Shown here piece after piece: positions 18,351 through 27,553 of a DNA stretch of 62,384 nucleotides. Positions within the stretch are counted from its first letter, which is position 1. The number at the start of each line of letters is the position of its first letter. Source of the stretch: Cytophagaceae bacterium (GTDB taxonomy: Bacteria; Bacteroidota; Bacteroidia; Cytophagales; Cytophagaceae); NCBI GenBank assembly GCA_025454925.1, contig JALONM010000019.1, positions 1 through 62,384 of the forward strand. Reading direction: 5' to 3'. Below the pieces are notes generated by a model. That model did no database searches, was not told where the DNA came from, and saw only the letters and a program-made list of their open reading frames with translations. The translations under genes were made by a program, and so were the position numbers.

Positions 18351-19085
18351 ATGGCCAGAATTCAAATAGAAACAACACAAAATGTATTGCTGGAATTTGA
18401 ACTGGGAGGTGTGGGCGACCGACTCATGGCTTCTATGATTGATTTTGCCATTGCTACGGCCTATACGTTGTTTGGTTATATTACCGCCAGCCAGGTAGCA
18501 GGCCCATCGTTTTTGTGGGGCGATTCTACTTCCATTCTGATTCATATTGTCTTTATAGGTCCCAACTTTTTTTACCATTGGTACATGGAATTTTTCTTAA
18601 ATGGTCAAACACCAGGAAAAAAAATCATGCAACTAAAAGTTATAAAACTGGATGGAGCAGCCCCATCTTTTGGCGAGTATTTTATGCGTTGGATGATGCG
18701 AATTGCCGATTCTTTTTTATTCGCCGGAATAGTATTGATGGCTTCCAACCGCAACGAACAAAGGTTTGGGGACTTAGCTGCCGGAACGACGGTAATAAAA
18801 ATTCGAAAAAGGGCCCGGCTGGAAGATACCGTATTAAAACTTATTACCCGCCAGGATTATGAACCTGTTTTTTTTGAAGTATTGAAATTTAGTGACAAGG
18901 ACATTAATCTTATAAAAGAGACCGTTGATTATGCCAGGAAAACTGGAAAACTGGAACGTGTAGTGAAACTTTCAAAAAAAGTAAGGGATTTACATGCGGA
19001 AGTTCCGCATATGTCGCCCATGCAAACCCTGGAAGTGCTGCTGTACGACTACAATTACCTGGCGCAAAAAACAGGCAGCAAATAA
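18351..19085 (+). CDS. RDD family membrane protein
   Basis: 244 residues. The RDD domain spans ~1-150 with three membrane segments; the conserved Arg (GGVGDRLMASMIDF) and Asp residues are present, as is the NGQTPGKKIMQLKV motif. A cytoplasmic helical tail of ~90 residues follows. RDD proteins have been proposed as transporters (some as ion antiporters), but the substrate is unknown. Divergent from SpoIIM by 99 nt, and SpoIIM/RDD adjacency is common in Bacteroidetes, so it likely belongs to the same functional module. Confidence 0.88.
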   Translation: MARIQIETTQNVLLEFELGGVGDRLMASMIDFAIATAYTLFGYITASQVAGPSFLWGDSTSILIHIVFIGPNFFYHWYMEFFLNGQTPGKKIMQLKVIKLDGAAPSFGEYFMRWMMRIADSFLFAGIVLMASNRNEQRFGDLAAGTTVIKIRKRARLEDTVLKLITRQDYEPVFFEVLKFSDKDINLIKETVDYARKTGKLERVVKLSKKVRDLHAEVPHMSPMQTLEVLLYDYNYLAQKTGSK

Positions 19086-19121
19086 CGATTTGATAGAAAA
19101 AGTACGCAGGAAAAACAAGTA

Positions 19122-19946
19122 CTAATAATATTCTCCTTCTTTCGGAAAATCTTTAGTCTTCACATCCTGAATATAATTTTTAAACGCATCGGTCATGATG
19201 GAGTGAAGATCAGCATAGGTTCGAAGAAAACGAGGCTGAAACTCTTTATTGATTCCGAGCATATCATGGGTCACCAATACTTGTCCGTCTACAAAAGGTC
19301 CGGCACCGATGCCAATGATCGGAATACTTAATCGGATACTTACCTGCTTGGCTAGTTCAGCAGGAATTTTCTCCAACACCAATCCAAAGCATCCGCATTC
19401 CTGCAGCAATACGGCGTCTTCCATGAGCTTGGCCGCCTCGGCCTCTTCTTTCGCACGCACGGCGTACGTTCCGAATTTGTATATGGATTGTGGTGTAAGG
19501 CCTAAATGTCCCATCACTGGAATTCCTGCGCTGAGAATTCGAAGTACCGATTCTTTGATCTCGAGTCCCCCTTCTATCTTAATGCCATGTGCTCCCGACT
19601 CCTTCATAATGCGAATAGCAGAGCGCAAGGCTTCCGAAGAATTCCCCTGGTAAGAACCAAATGGCAGGTCAACAACCACGAACGCCCTTTCTACCGCACG
19701 CACAACCGATGAAGCATGATAAATCATCTGATCCAACGTAATGGGTAATGTGGTCTCATGTCCGGCAATAACATTGGAGGCGGAATCTCCCACCAGAATT
19801 ACATCAATGCCTGCCGCATCCACAATCTTAGCCATGGAATAATCGTAACAAGTAAGCATGGAGATTTTTTCTCCACGATTTTTCATTTCCTGTAATTGGT
19901 GTGTCGTAACTTTTTTTACTTGAACGATTTGTGTTGACATATGCAA
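19122..19946 (-). CDS. panB: 3-methyl-2-oxobutanoate hydroxymethyltransferase
   Basis: First step of pantothenate synthesis: transfers a one-carbon unit from methylene-tetrahydrofolate to ketoisovalerate. 274 residues with the metal-binding [26 protein letters not shown], and [20 protein letters not shown] near the C-terminus. The start is MHMSTQ or the MSTQ two codons later; the second gives a more usual N-terminus. It stands alone; panC is not in the window. It uses the product of IlvD chemistry, whose gene lies 30 kb away. Confidence 0.96.
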   Translation of the reverse strand: MHMSTQIVQVKKVTTHQLQEMKNRGEKISMLTCYDYSMAKIVDAAGIDVILVGDSASNVIAGHETTLPITLDQMIYHASSVVRAVERAFVVVDLPFGSYQGNSSEALRSAIRIMKESGAHGIKIEGGLEIKESVLRILSAGIPVMGHLGLTPQSIYKFGTYAVRAKEEAEAAKLMEDAVLLQECGCFGLVLEKIPAELAKQVSIRLSIPIIGIGAGPFVDGQVLVTHDMLGINKEFQPRFLRTYADLHSIMTDAFKNYIQDVKTKDFPKEGEYY

Positions 19947-20013
19947 TTATATAGCGGTCGTTCGACCTATAAAACTTTTATCTGAGCTTCTTTCTCGAAT
20001 GCGTACCTGAGAG

Positions 20014-20898
20014 TTAAATATGTCGCTCAGCATGGTAGGAAGAACGCACCAATGGACCTGATTCAACATAACTGAAACCTCTCTTCAGGCCCTCTTCTTT
20101 ATATTTGGCAAACTGATCCGGATGGATAAACGAAGCTACTTCCAGGTGCATTTTAGTAGGCTGAAGGTATTGACCTAAAGTCAACACATCCAAACCATGT
20201 GCTCGCAGGTCATCCATGGCCTCGTATACTTCCTCTTCCGTTTCTCCCAAGCCTAGCATAATGCCGGATTTGGTTCGTTTGCCAGCGTCTTTTATGCGTT
20301 GTATTTGTTCGAGGCTACGTTCGTATTTTGCCTGAGGACGCACAATGCGGTACAAGCGCTTTACGGTTTCCATGTTGTGCGAAACCACCTCCTGACCGCC
20401 GCTGATCATGCGTGCCAAGGCGTCCCAACTTCCTTTTACATCCGGAATCAGCGTTTCAATCGTAGTGGAAGGTGAAAGTTCCTTTACCTTTACTACCGTT
20501 TGATACCAGATTTCTGCACCACGATCTTTCAGTTCGTCTCTGTTTACGGAGGTGATCACGGCATGTTTTACACGCATCAATTTAATGGCTTCGGCCACAC
20601 GGCGAGGCTCATCGGTATCATATTCATTCGGCTTTCCGGTAGCTACAGCACAAAATGAACAGCTCCTGGTGCATACATTTCCCAGGATCATAAACGTAGC
20701 CGTACCTTCCCCCCAGCACTCTCCCATATTCGGACAATTACCGCTCTGACAGATCGTATGCAGCTTATGCTCATCCACAATGGAACGGACTTCTGCATAC
20801 GCTTTTCCTATTGGAAGTTTAACCCTTAACCAGTCGGGCTTTGCTTTGCGCTGGTTTTCGCTCGGTATTATTGGTAACTCAATCATCCCACCATTCAT
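20014..20898 (-). CDS. lipA: Lipoyl synthase
   Basis: Radical-SAM enzyme that inserts two sulfurs into octanoyl groups on 2-oxoacid dehydrogenases. 294 residues carry both clusters: the auxiliary cluster C50-x4-C55-x5-C61 ([12 protein letters not shown]) and the radical-SAM C76-x3-C80-x2-C83 (CTRSCSFC). The C-terminal RSSYHAE holds the serine that ligates the auxiliary cluster. M1 and M5 are both possible starts. Divergent from nuoA across 254 nt. Confidence 0.97.
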   Translation of the reverse strand: MNGGMIELPIIPSENQRKAKPDWLRVKLPIGKAYAEVRSIVDEHKLHTICQSGNCPNMGECWGEGTATFMILGNVCTRSCSFCAVATGKPNEYDTDEPRRVAEAIKLMRVKHAVITSVNRDELKDRGAEIWYQTVVKVKELSPSTTIETLIPDVKGSWDALARMISGGQEVVSHNMETVKRLYRIVRPQAKYERSLEQIQRIKDAGKRTKSGIMLGLGETEEEVYEAMDDLRAHGLDVLTLGQYLQPTKMHLEVASFIHPDQFAKYKEEGLKRGFSYVESGPLVRSSYHAERHI

Positions 20899-21097
20899 TT
20901 AGATTCTGCAATATGCCAGCCGGTATTCTTCAACACGCGGTGCCGCATTTTGTATGCACAAGAACAAAAGACCTGTACTCACAGTTCCGCGAGCACAGCT
21001 CGTAAATATACACATTACGGTTTATAAAAATACAATCAAAGGGGTATTGAACTGGTTTGCAAAAGGTTACTTGTGGGTATGGGACTGCTTAGATGCG

Positions 21098-21105
21098 TAG
21101 ATTTG
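21098..21105 (+). promoter_or_regulatory. Possible -7 element of the nuo operon
   Basis: TAGATTTG, a full match to TAnnTTTG, about 48 nt before the nuoA ATG. No TTG lies 19-21 nt upstream (the nearest is at 24), so the call is tentative. A second match at 21141-21148 is too near the ATG to be used. Confidence 0.35.
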
Positions 21106-21152
21106 TTGGCATTTCATTACAAGATTTAGCGGGAATGTCTTAGTTTTGTTGT

Positions 21153-21638
21153 ATGACGCCCGAGTATCTATCCCGGTTTGGTGGAATTTTAATTTTTATC
21201 CTTGGAGGAATTGCCTTTGTGTTGCTGGTGGTAGGCATTGCACGAATGATACGCCCCAACCGTCCGGATGAAAACAAATTAAGTCCCTACGAATGTGGGG
21301 AAGACCCGGTGGGAAATGTATGGACCAATTTCAATGTTCGATTTTATTTGGTGGCGCTATTGTTTCTTCTTTTTGAGGTGGAGCTGGTGCTGCTGTTCCC
21401 TTGGGCGGTTTTATTTTCGGATGCGGAAAGCCTGGCTACCTTTGGCACTTCATGGATTTGGATTTCGATCACAGAAATCACCCTCTTTCTTGGAATGCTT
21501 ATTGCAGGCCTGGCGTATGCTTGGCGCAAAGGGTATCTGGCATGGGTAAAACCTGATCCTAAACCCGAAACTATAGAACCTGTAGTGCCTGGGGCTTTGT
21601 ACGAAGAGATCAACAGGCAATATGAACGGAAGAAATAA
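21153..21638 (+). CDS. nuoA: NADH-quinone oxidoreductase subunit A
   Basis: Membrane subunit of respiratory complex I next to the quinone site. 161 residues with three membrane segments (~8-30, ~68-88, ~95-120). The conserved loop [13 protein letters not shown], with the cysteine near the quinone cavity, and the [17 protein letters not shown] helix with its acidic residues are present. The C-terminal tail of ~30 residues is longer than in E. coli. Its stop overlaps the nuoB ATG by one base. Confidence 0.95.
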   Translation: MTPEYLSRFGGILIFILGGIAFVLLVVGIARMIRPNRPDENKLSPYECGEDPVGNVWTNFNVRFYLVALLFLLFEVELVLLFPWAVLFSDAESLATFGTSWIWISITEITLFLGMLIAGLAYAWRKGYLAWVKPDPKPETIEPVVPGALYEEINRQYERKK

Positions 21639-22162
21639 TGCAAAGTCTCTTAGATCATAAGTTTGAACAAGGAGGAGTTATCCTTACCTCCGTTGAAGAT
21701 GTGTTGAACTGGGCACGGTTGTCTTCGCTTTTCCCCATGGGGTTTGGCATTGCATGCTGTGCCATAGAAATGATGTCGGCGTTTGCCTCTTCTTATGACC
21801 TGGACCGGTTCGGTGTATTGATGCGTACTTCACCCCGGCAATCCGATGTGATTATTATTGCCGGCACTGTTACGTTCAAAATGGCAGATCGCATAAAACG
21901 ACTGTACGATCAGATGCCGGAGCCTCGATACGTTATTTCCATGGGCTCTTGCTCTAACTGCGGAGGCCCTTACTGGGAGCATGGGTACCATGTGGTGAAA
22001 GGTGTCGACCGAGTAATTCCGGTAGATGTATATGTACCTGGTTGTCCGCCCAGGCCAGAAGCCCTGATTGGAGGGATTTTAAAATTACAGGAAAAAATAC
22101 GCAAGGAAACACTGCGAGCCCCGCTGGCCGCATTGGAATTACAAAAACTGGAACAAGCATGA
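21638..22162 (+). CDS. nuoB: NADH-quinone oxidoreductase subunit B
   Basis: Carries the terminal N2 [4Fe-4S] cluster that reduces quinone. 174 residues; the ligands are C40 and C41 ([10 protein letters not shown]), C105 (GSCSNCGG) and C136 (VPGCPPRPE). Located in the connecting module of complex I. Overlaps nuoA by one base and nuoC by four. Confidence 0.97.
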   Translation: MQSLLDHKFEQGGVILTSVEDVLNWARLSSLFPMGFGIACCAIEMMSAFASSYDLDRFGVLMRTSPRQSDVIIIAGTVTFKMADRIKRLYDQMPEPRYVISMGSCSNCGGPYWEHGYHVVKGVDRVIPVDVYVPGCPPRPEALIGGILKLQEKIRKETLRAPLAALELQKLEQA

Positions 22163-22644
22163 ATTTCGGCGAATTGACCTCTCTGCTTACAGAAACCTTC
22201 GGTGAAGGGTTGATGCTGGCCAGCCATACCCAACACCTGCAACCACAGTTGCAGGTGGCACCCGAACGATTGCTGGAGGTAACAGAATTCCTTAAACGGC
22301 ATCCTTCCTGCTATTTTGATACATTGTCTTGCCTTACCGCCATAGACAATGGACCGGAGAAAGGAACAATGGAAGTCATATATCATTTATATTCCATTCC
22401 CTTCCACCACAGCCTGGTGTTAAAGATTGAAATTCCCCGCACGGAACCTAGGGTGGAGTCTCTAAGCGCTGTATGGCGCACCGCAGAGTGGCACGAACGA
22501 GAAGCCTATGATTTTTTCGGAATCACGTTTCTGCATCATCCCGACTTACGAAGAATCCTTTTGCCTGCAGATTGGGAAGGCTTTCCGCTGCGCAAAGACT
22601 ATACAGAACAAGAATATTATCACGGCATAAAAGTCCGGTATTGA
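22159..22644 (+). CDS. nuoC: NADH-quinone oxidoreductase subunit C
   Basis: 30-kDa subunit of the peripheral arm of complex I. 161 residues from ATG 22159, which overlaps the nuoB stop (ATGA); the frame is open further upstream but that sequence lies inside nuoB. The signature ERREAYD-like motif reads [20 protein letters not shown], followed by [18 protein letters not shown]. NuoC and NuoD are separate, not fused. Confidence 0.95.
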   Translation: MNFGELTSLLTETFGEGLMLASHTQHLQPQLQVAPERLLEVTEFLKRHPSCYFDTLSCLTAIDNGPEKGTMEVIYHLYSIPFHHSLVLKIEIPRTEPRVESLSAVWRTAEWHEREAYDFFGITFLHHPDLRRILLPADWEGFPLRKDYTEQEYYHGIKVRY

Positions 22645-22653
22645 TTTCCGGAA

Positions 22654-23898
22654 ATGGAATCAAAAGAAAAAATGTCAACGGAACGAATTCAATACCGATA
22701 TGAACCGGGCAACTTATACAAGTCAGAGCCATTGGTCAGAGAGCTTTCCAGCCTGGAGCCTGATGAATTGCTGGTAAATATCGGACCGCAGCACCCTTCG
22801 ACGCATGGTGTGTTGCGGCTTGAGGTAGTTACCGACGGCGAAATCATCAAGGAAGTGATTCCGCACATGGGCTACCTGCATCGCTGTTTTGAAAAACACG
22901 CCGAAAAGCTCCCTTTTAATCAGATTATTCCGTTTGTAGACCGACTCGATTATGTAGCGGCCATGAATTCGGAACATGCCTATGCCATGGGCGTGGAAAA
23001 AATGCTCGGCATCGACCAACAGATTCCCAAACGGGTAGAATACATCCGAGTGCTGGTAGCCGAGCTCAACCGGATTGCCTCGCATTTTGTTGCAATCGGA
23101 ACCTACGGATTAGACATTGGCACCTTTACTCCGTTTCTTTGGCTGATGCGCGACCGTGAGCACATCAACCGCATGCTGGAATGGGTATCGGGCGCCCGGA
23201 TGCTATACAACTACATTTGGATTGGAGGCTTATATTACGACATTCCAGTTGGCTTTGAAGAGCAATGCCAGGAACTGGTGAAGTATTTAAAACCTAAGTT
23301 GGAGGAATTACAAACGATTGTTGTTGACAATAAAATATTTGTTGAACGCACTGCTTCCATTGGTGTACTTCCGCTCGATCTGGCGATTTCGTATGGCGTT
23401 ACGGGCCCTTGCTTGCGCGGTTCTGGCCTGCGGTTTGACCTTCGTCGTGTAGACGCGTACTCGGTGTACCCGGAACTGGAATTTGATATTCCGATTGGAT
23501 CGGGGGCGATGGGAAAAAAAGGAGATTGCTGGGATCGAAATTTTGTGCGAGTACAAGAATGCAGAGAATCCATCAAGATCATAGAGCAATGCCTGCAACG
23601 CCTTACCGGCGATCTGAAGCGCGACCGCAGCTTTGACCCTCAGGCCTTGGTACCTAAAAAGATCCGGCCAAAACAACAAGATTTTTATTGTCGTGCTGAA
23701 AATTCCAAAGGCGAGCTTGGTTTCTTCTTCCGCACCGGAACGGGCGCCGGAGCCGATGTGCCTGTACGTGTTAAAGTACGGGCTTGCAGCTTTCATAATC
23801 TTTCCGTTTTACCGGCCATCTCCAAAGGCGTTATGCTGGCGGATTTGATTGCCATCCTAGGATCCCTGGATTTTGTGATGGGAGAAGTAGACCGTTGA
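22654..23898 (+). CDS. nuoD: NADH-quinone oxidoreductase subunit D
   Basis: 49-kDa subunit, with NuoB forming the quinone-binding pocket. 414 residues; motifs are NIGPQHPSTHGVLR (~42-55), HRCFEKHAEKLPFNQIIPFVDRLDY-type text beginning near 72, and the C-terminal DLIAILGSLDFVMGEVDR typical of the family end. The operon stops here: the next gene is an M16 peptidase and nuoE-N are not in the window, so complex I genes are split between loci in this genome or continue elsewhere. Confidence 0.97.
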   Translation: MESKEKMSTERIQYRYEPGNLYKSEPLVRELSSLEPDELLVNIGPQHPSTHGVLRLEVVTDGEIIKEVIPHMGYLHRCFEKHAEKLPFNQIIPFVDRLDYVAAMNSEHAYAMGVEKMLGIDQQIPKRVEYIRVLVAELNRIASHFVAIGTYGLDIGTFTPFLWLMRDREHINRMLEWVSGARMLYNYIWIGGLYYDIPVGFEEQCQELVKYLKPKLEELQTIVVDNKIFVERTASIGVLPLDLAISYGVTGPCLRGSGLRFDLRRVDAYSVYPELEFDIPIGSGAMGKKGDCWDRNFVRVQECRESIKIIEQCLQRLTGDLKRDRSFDPQALVPKKIRPKQQDFYCRAENSKGELGFFFRTGTGAGADVPVRVKVRACSFHNLSVLPAISKGVMLADLIAILGSLDFVMGEVDR

Positions 23899-23925
23899 TG
23901 CCACCAAGGATCCATAGTTGATACC

Positions 23926-25164
23926 ATGAACGAAGAACTGATACATTTTCAATATAAAAACGGAATCCGTGTAATATTCAGACCGGTAAAAAATACCAAA
24001 ATCATGCACTGTGGCTTTGCCCTTGACATTGGTAGCCGCGATGAAGACTGGGCTCAGGAAGGCCTGGCTCATTTCTGGGAACACATGGCTTTTAAGGGCA
24101 CACAAACTCGAAAATCCTTTCATGTGCTTAGCCGATTGGAAGTGGTAGGCGGCGATTTAAATGCCTACACCACCAAAGAAAAAATCTGGTTTCATGCCTC
24201 GGCCCTGGATACGCATTTTGAACGATGCCTGGAATTACTCCGCGACATCACTTTTTTTTCCACCTTCCCCGAAAAAGAAATTGAAAAAGAAAAAGGAGTA
24301 ATACTCGAAGAAATGGCCATGTACCAGGATTCTCCGGAAGAATCCATCATTGACGATTTTGAACAATTGGTGTTTGGGAACCACCCCTTAGGCCATAACA
24401 TCCTGGGCAGAAACGAAACGGTATCTCATTTCACCCAAAAAGATTTCAAAAAATTCCTGGCGAATAGAATTTCTAATGAACGTCTTATTTTTTCCCTGAC
24501 AGGCAATTTAAAGACGGAAGAGGTAGAACGGTTGTGTCGTCATTATTTATCGGATTTACCAACGGCCAGGGTTTCTTACGAGCGTAAGAAATTTTCGGGC
24601 TATAAAGCCAGGCACCTCGAACAACATAAGCCCATTACGCAAGCGCATACCATGTTGGGAGTGCCTGCGTATTCGCTTCATCACAAACACCGCATTCCGC
24701 TGTTTATGCTTACGCATTTGCTGGGTGGAACGGGTATGACCTCCCGCCTGAACATGAGCCTGCGCGAACGCAAGGGCCTCGTATACTCGGTGGAAGCTAA
24801 TTATACTCCTTTTGTAGATACCGGTTTATTTCACATTTATTTCGGAACTGAAAAAAAGAATACGGAAAAAGCAACGGAACTGGTGCGCAAAGAAATGCAG
24901 TTGCTGCGTGAAAAAAAACTCGGCACCTTGCAATTGCACCAATTGAAAGAACAGATCAAAGGGCAACTGGCGATGGCCGAAGAAAACAACATGAGCTTTA
25001 TGCAAATGATGGGCAAAAGTATGTTGGATTTGGGAAAAGTCGAAAGCCTTCATCGGTTGCTTCAATCCATTGATGGCATCAGCGCAGAGGTGCTATGCGA
25101 TGTGGCCAACGAAGTCCTCAATGAAAAAAAATTCAGCCGTTTAGATTATATACCTGAATCATGA
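23926..25164 (+). CDS. M16 family zinc metallopeptidase
   Basis: 412 residues, the size of processing-peptidase-like bacterial M16B proteins. The inverted zinc motif HxxEH is H49-F-W-E52-H53 (LAHFWEHMAFKGT), with the third ligand in EKEKGVILEEMAMYQD ~76 residues on. The C-terminal half has the usual inactive M16 domain with LLGGTGMTSRLNMSLRERKGLVYSVEA. No signal peptide, so it acts in the cytoplasm or a leaderless complex. It lies 27 nt after nuoD and overlaps the next gene, so it is part of the run of genes. Confidence 0.92.
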   Translation: MNEELIHFQYKNGIRVIFRPVKNTKIMHCGFALDIGSRDEDWAQEGLAHFWEHMAFKGTQTRKSFHVLSRLEVVGGDLNAYTTKEKIWFHASALDTHFERCLELLRDITFFSTFPEKEIEKEKGVILEEMAMYQDSPEESIIDDFEQLVFGNHPLGHNILGRNETVSHFTQKDFKKFLANRISNERLIFSLTGNLKTEEVERLCRHYLSDLPTARVSYERKKFSGYKARHLEQHKPITQAHTMLGVPAYSLHHKHRIPLFMLTHLLGGTGMTSRLNMSLRERKGLVYSVEANYTPFVDTGLFHIYFGTEKKNTEKATELVRKEMQLLREKKLGTLQLHQLKEQIKGQLAMAEENNMSFMQMMGKSMLDLGKVESLHRLLQSIDGISAEVLCDVANEVLNEKKFSRLDYIPES

Positions 25165-25799
25165 TGGTTGTTCATCCAGATATCGAGCGCTACGTGGTAG
25201 CCCACAGTTCCGGAGAGCCGGAATTACTGGCGAAATTACGGTATGAAACAGAGCGTAAAGTATTATTACCACGCATGCTGAGCGGTCCTCTGCAGGGAAG
25301 AATTCTTGCGCTGCTGAGTAAAATGCTTCGTCCCAAAAAAATTCTTGAAATTGGCACCTTTACCGGCTATTCCGCCTTGTGCCTGGCAGAAGGCCTGGAC
25401 AAAGACGGCATGCTCATCAGCATAGACATCAACGAAGAATTGGAAGACATGGTCAGGTCTTATTGGCTGCAGTCGCCCTGGGCCACTCAGCTGCACATGA
25501 AAATTGGCCCTGCGCTTCAAGTGATTCCAGCGTTAGAAGGTTCTTTTGATTTGGTATTCATCGATGCCGATAAGGTGAATAACGAACACTATTTTAACCT
25601 GGTGGTTGATCGGGTGCCTGCTGGAGGATTGATTCTGGTTGATAACGTGCTATGGAATGGGAAAGTGGCAAACGAAGAATTTCAAGACAAAGACACGAAC
25701 GTGATACGTCGATTTAACGATCTCGTGCATGCCGATCCCCGCGTAGAGAATACCCTATTGCCCGTCCGCGACGGGTTGCTCGTTTTACGTAAAATTTAG
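25161..25799 (+). CDS. Class I SAM-dependent O-methyltransferase
   Basis: 212 residues of the catechol/caffeoyl-CoA O-methyltransferase-like family. SAM motif I is ILEIGTFTGYSALCLAEGL at 61-79; metal-binding and post-motif residues are in FDLVFIDADKVNNEHYF and GLILVDNVLWNGKV. The acceptor is unknown. The ATG overlaps the M16 stop (ATGA), with a second ATG as the next codon. Confidence 0.93.
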   Translation: MMVVHPDIERYVVAHSSGEPELLAKLRYETERKVLLPRMLSGPLQGRILALLSKMLRPKKILEIGTFTGYSALCLAEGLDKDGMLISIDINEELEDMVRSYWLQSPWATQLHMKIGPALQVIPALEGSFDLVFIDADKVNNEHYFNLVVDRVPAGGLILVDNVLWNGKVANEEFQDKDTNVIRRFNDLVHADPRVENTLLPVRDGLLVLRKI

Positions 25800-25827
25800 T
25801 AGTTTTACCTATATTTTCTTTAGCAGA

Positions 25828-27552
25828 ATGCACGCTCCAAGACCTTTCTTTAAGGTAGTATTGATCTGTATGGCCATGGTGCTGAAAGCCCAGCTTCCCA
25901 TGGTAGAAGTTCCAAACGAAATTGAATTTGGAGGAATGATTTTGAAGCCAACAATAGCGGCGAAAAAGATCATTCAGGACGATGTCAACAAGTTGATGAA
26001 ATTACCCAAATATACGCAGATTAAGATCGACCTGGCGAATTTGTATTTCCCATTGATGGAAAAATTAATGGAGGAAGAAAATTTCCCCACCGATTTTAAA
26101 TTCCTGGCTTTGCAGGAAAGTAGTTTGGATGCGGATGCGGTATCGTCCAGCAACGCTGTGGGGTATTGGCAGTTCAAAAAAGAAAGTGCCATTGAAGTAG
26201 GCATTCGGGTAGACAGTAAAGTCGACGAACGTAAAAACATTATCGCGGCTACCAGCGGTGCCATAAAATATTTGAAGCGCAACAACCAAACCTTTGACAA
26301 TTGGGTGTATGCTCTGCTCTCCTATAACCTGGGTCTTACAGGGGCAAAAAACAAGGTAGATACACGCTATTACGGCGCTCGTAAAATGGAGATTGATGAA
26401 AATACTCATTGGTATGTTTTACGTTTTATCGCACACAAACTCGCTTTTCAAAATACCATTGGTCGCAGCGGAAAGATGGATCTCTTTTTGGTAGAATATA
26501 TTGATGGTGCCAATAAATCGCTGGCGGAAATTGCCCAGGAACAGCAGATTGATCTGGAGCTATTGAAGAAATACAATCGGTGGTTGAAGGCAGATAAAGT
26601 ACCTGATGATAAAATTTACTCCGTCATACTGCCGGTTCCTTTTGCCAAGAAAGAGCAATACAACCAGCCATCCAACGCCTTGGCTTCAGAAAATAAAATA
26701 AAAAAGGCATCCTTCCAAACCCTTGACCAGGCACCTATTAAAAGCGATGTAGTGTATACAGTAGTGGTAAATAAAACCAAAGTCATATTGGCTCGCCGCG
26801 GCGATACCCCTGCCAAGCTGGCTTTTAAAGGTGGAATTACACGGGAAGAATTTTTTGAATTCAATGAAATGAAATCCTTTGAGGAAGTTAAACCCTTTAC
26901 TTTTTACTACCTCGAAAAGAAAAGAAACAAAGCCATGGTCTTGTTTCATACCGTGCAGTATGGTGAACGCCTATGGGAAATAGCCCACAACTATGGTGTG
27001 CGCATGGAGGCCTTGCGCGACAAAAACAGAATGGATGAAACAGAAGCGCTTGTGCCTGGCAGGGTGCTGTACCTTCGCACCAAAAGACCTAAAAACAAAC
27101 CGGTAGAAATGCGGCAATTACCTGCCCCAAAAGTGCCCAGCTTGCCAGCGCGGGATACCTTGAGTGCCGAAGAAATTTTGAAAAAATTTGACATTCCCGA
27201 CACATCCCAGGCACAGGGAACTTTAAAAAAAGAAACACAGGACCAATGGAAATATCATACTGTTGCTCAAGGAGAAACAATATTCTCCATCGCGCGGCTC
27301 TATAAAATACCAAACGACAGCCTGGTAGAATGGAACCAAATGAGGGATTATAAGTTAAACATTGGGCAGTCTCTAATTGTTGGAAAAGAAATTCCCGAAA
27401 ACAAAGAAACCTTACATACCGTATTGGCCGGTGAAACCTTGTATAAAATAGCTACCTTATACAAAGTCAGTCCAAAAGAAATTCTTGAATGGAATAACAA
27501 AACAGATAACCAGTTAAAAGTTGGTGAAAAACTGATTATCCGAAAACCCTAG
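25828..27552 (+). CDS. Membrane-bound lytic transglycosylase with LysM repeats (MltD-like)
   Basis: 574 residues. Signal peptide ~1-21; SLT domain ~75-200 with catalytic E97 (FLALQESSLDADAVS) and GYWQFKKESA; a divergent LysM-like segment ~305-365; and clear LysM domains at ~376-420, ~475-518 and ~530-573 (YHTVAQGETIFSIARLYKIP; LHTVLAGETLYKIATLYKV). It cleaves peptidoglycan glycan strands in the periplasm, with LysM domains holding it to the wall. It ends one base before the PAS kinase gene. Confidence 0.93.
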   Translation: MHAPRPFFKVVLICMAMVLKAQLPMVEVPNEIEFGGMILKPTIAAKKIIQDDVNKLMKLPKYTQIKIDLANLYFPLMEKLMEEENFPTDFKFLALQESSLDADAVSSSNAVGYWQFKKESAIEVGIRVDSKVDERKNIIAATSGAIKYLKRNNQTFDNWVYALLSYNLGLTGAKNKVDTRYYGARKMEIDENTHWYVLRFIAHKLAFQNTIGRSGKMDLFLVEYIDGANKSLAEIAQEQQIDLELLKKYNRWLKADKVPDDKIYSVILPVPFAKKEQYNQPSNALASENKIKKASFQTLDQAPIKSDVVYTVVVNKTKVILARRGDTPAKLAFKGGITREEFFEFNEMKSFEEVKPFTFYYLEKKRNKAMVLFHTVQYGERLWEIAHNYGVRMEALRDKNRMDETEALVPGRVLYLRTKRPKNKPVEMRQLPAPKVPSLPARDTLSAEEILKKFDIPDTSQAQGTLKKETQDQWKYHTVAQGETIFSIARLYKIPNDSLVEWNQMRDYKLNIGQSLIVGKEIPENKETLHTVLAGETLYKIATLYKVSPKEILEWNNKTDNQLKVGEKLIIRKP

Positions 27553-27553
27553 C

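Noticed and set aside
21141-21148. TAGTTTTG as the nuo operon promoter
   Set aside because: It ends 4 nt before the nuoA ATG and has no TTG at 19-21 nt; it would start transcription at or after the start codon.
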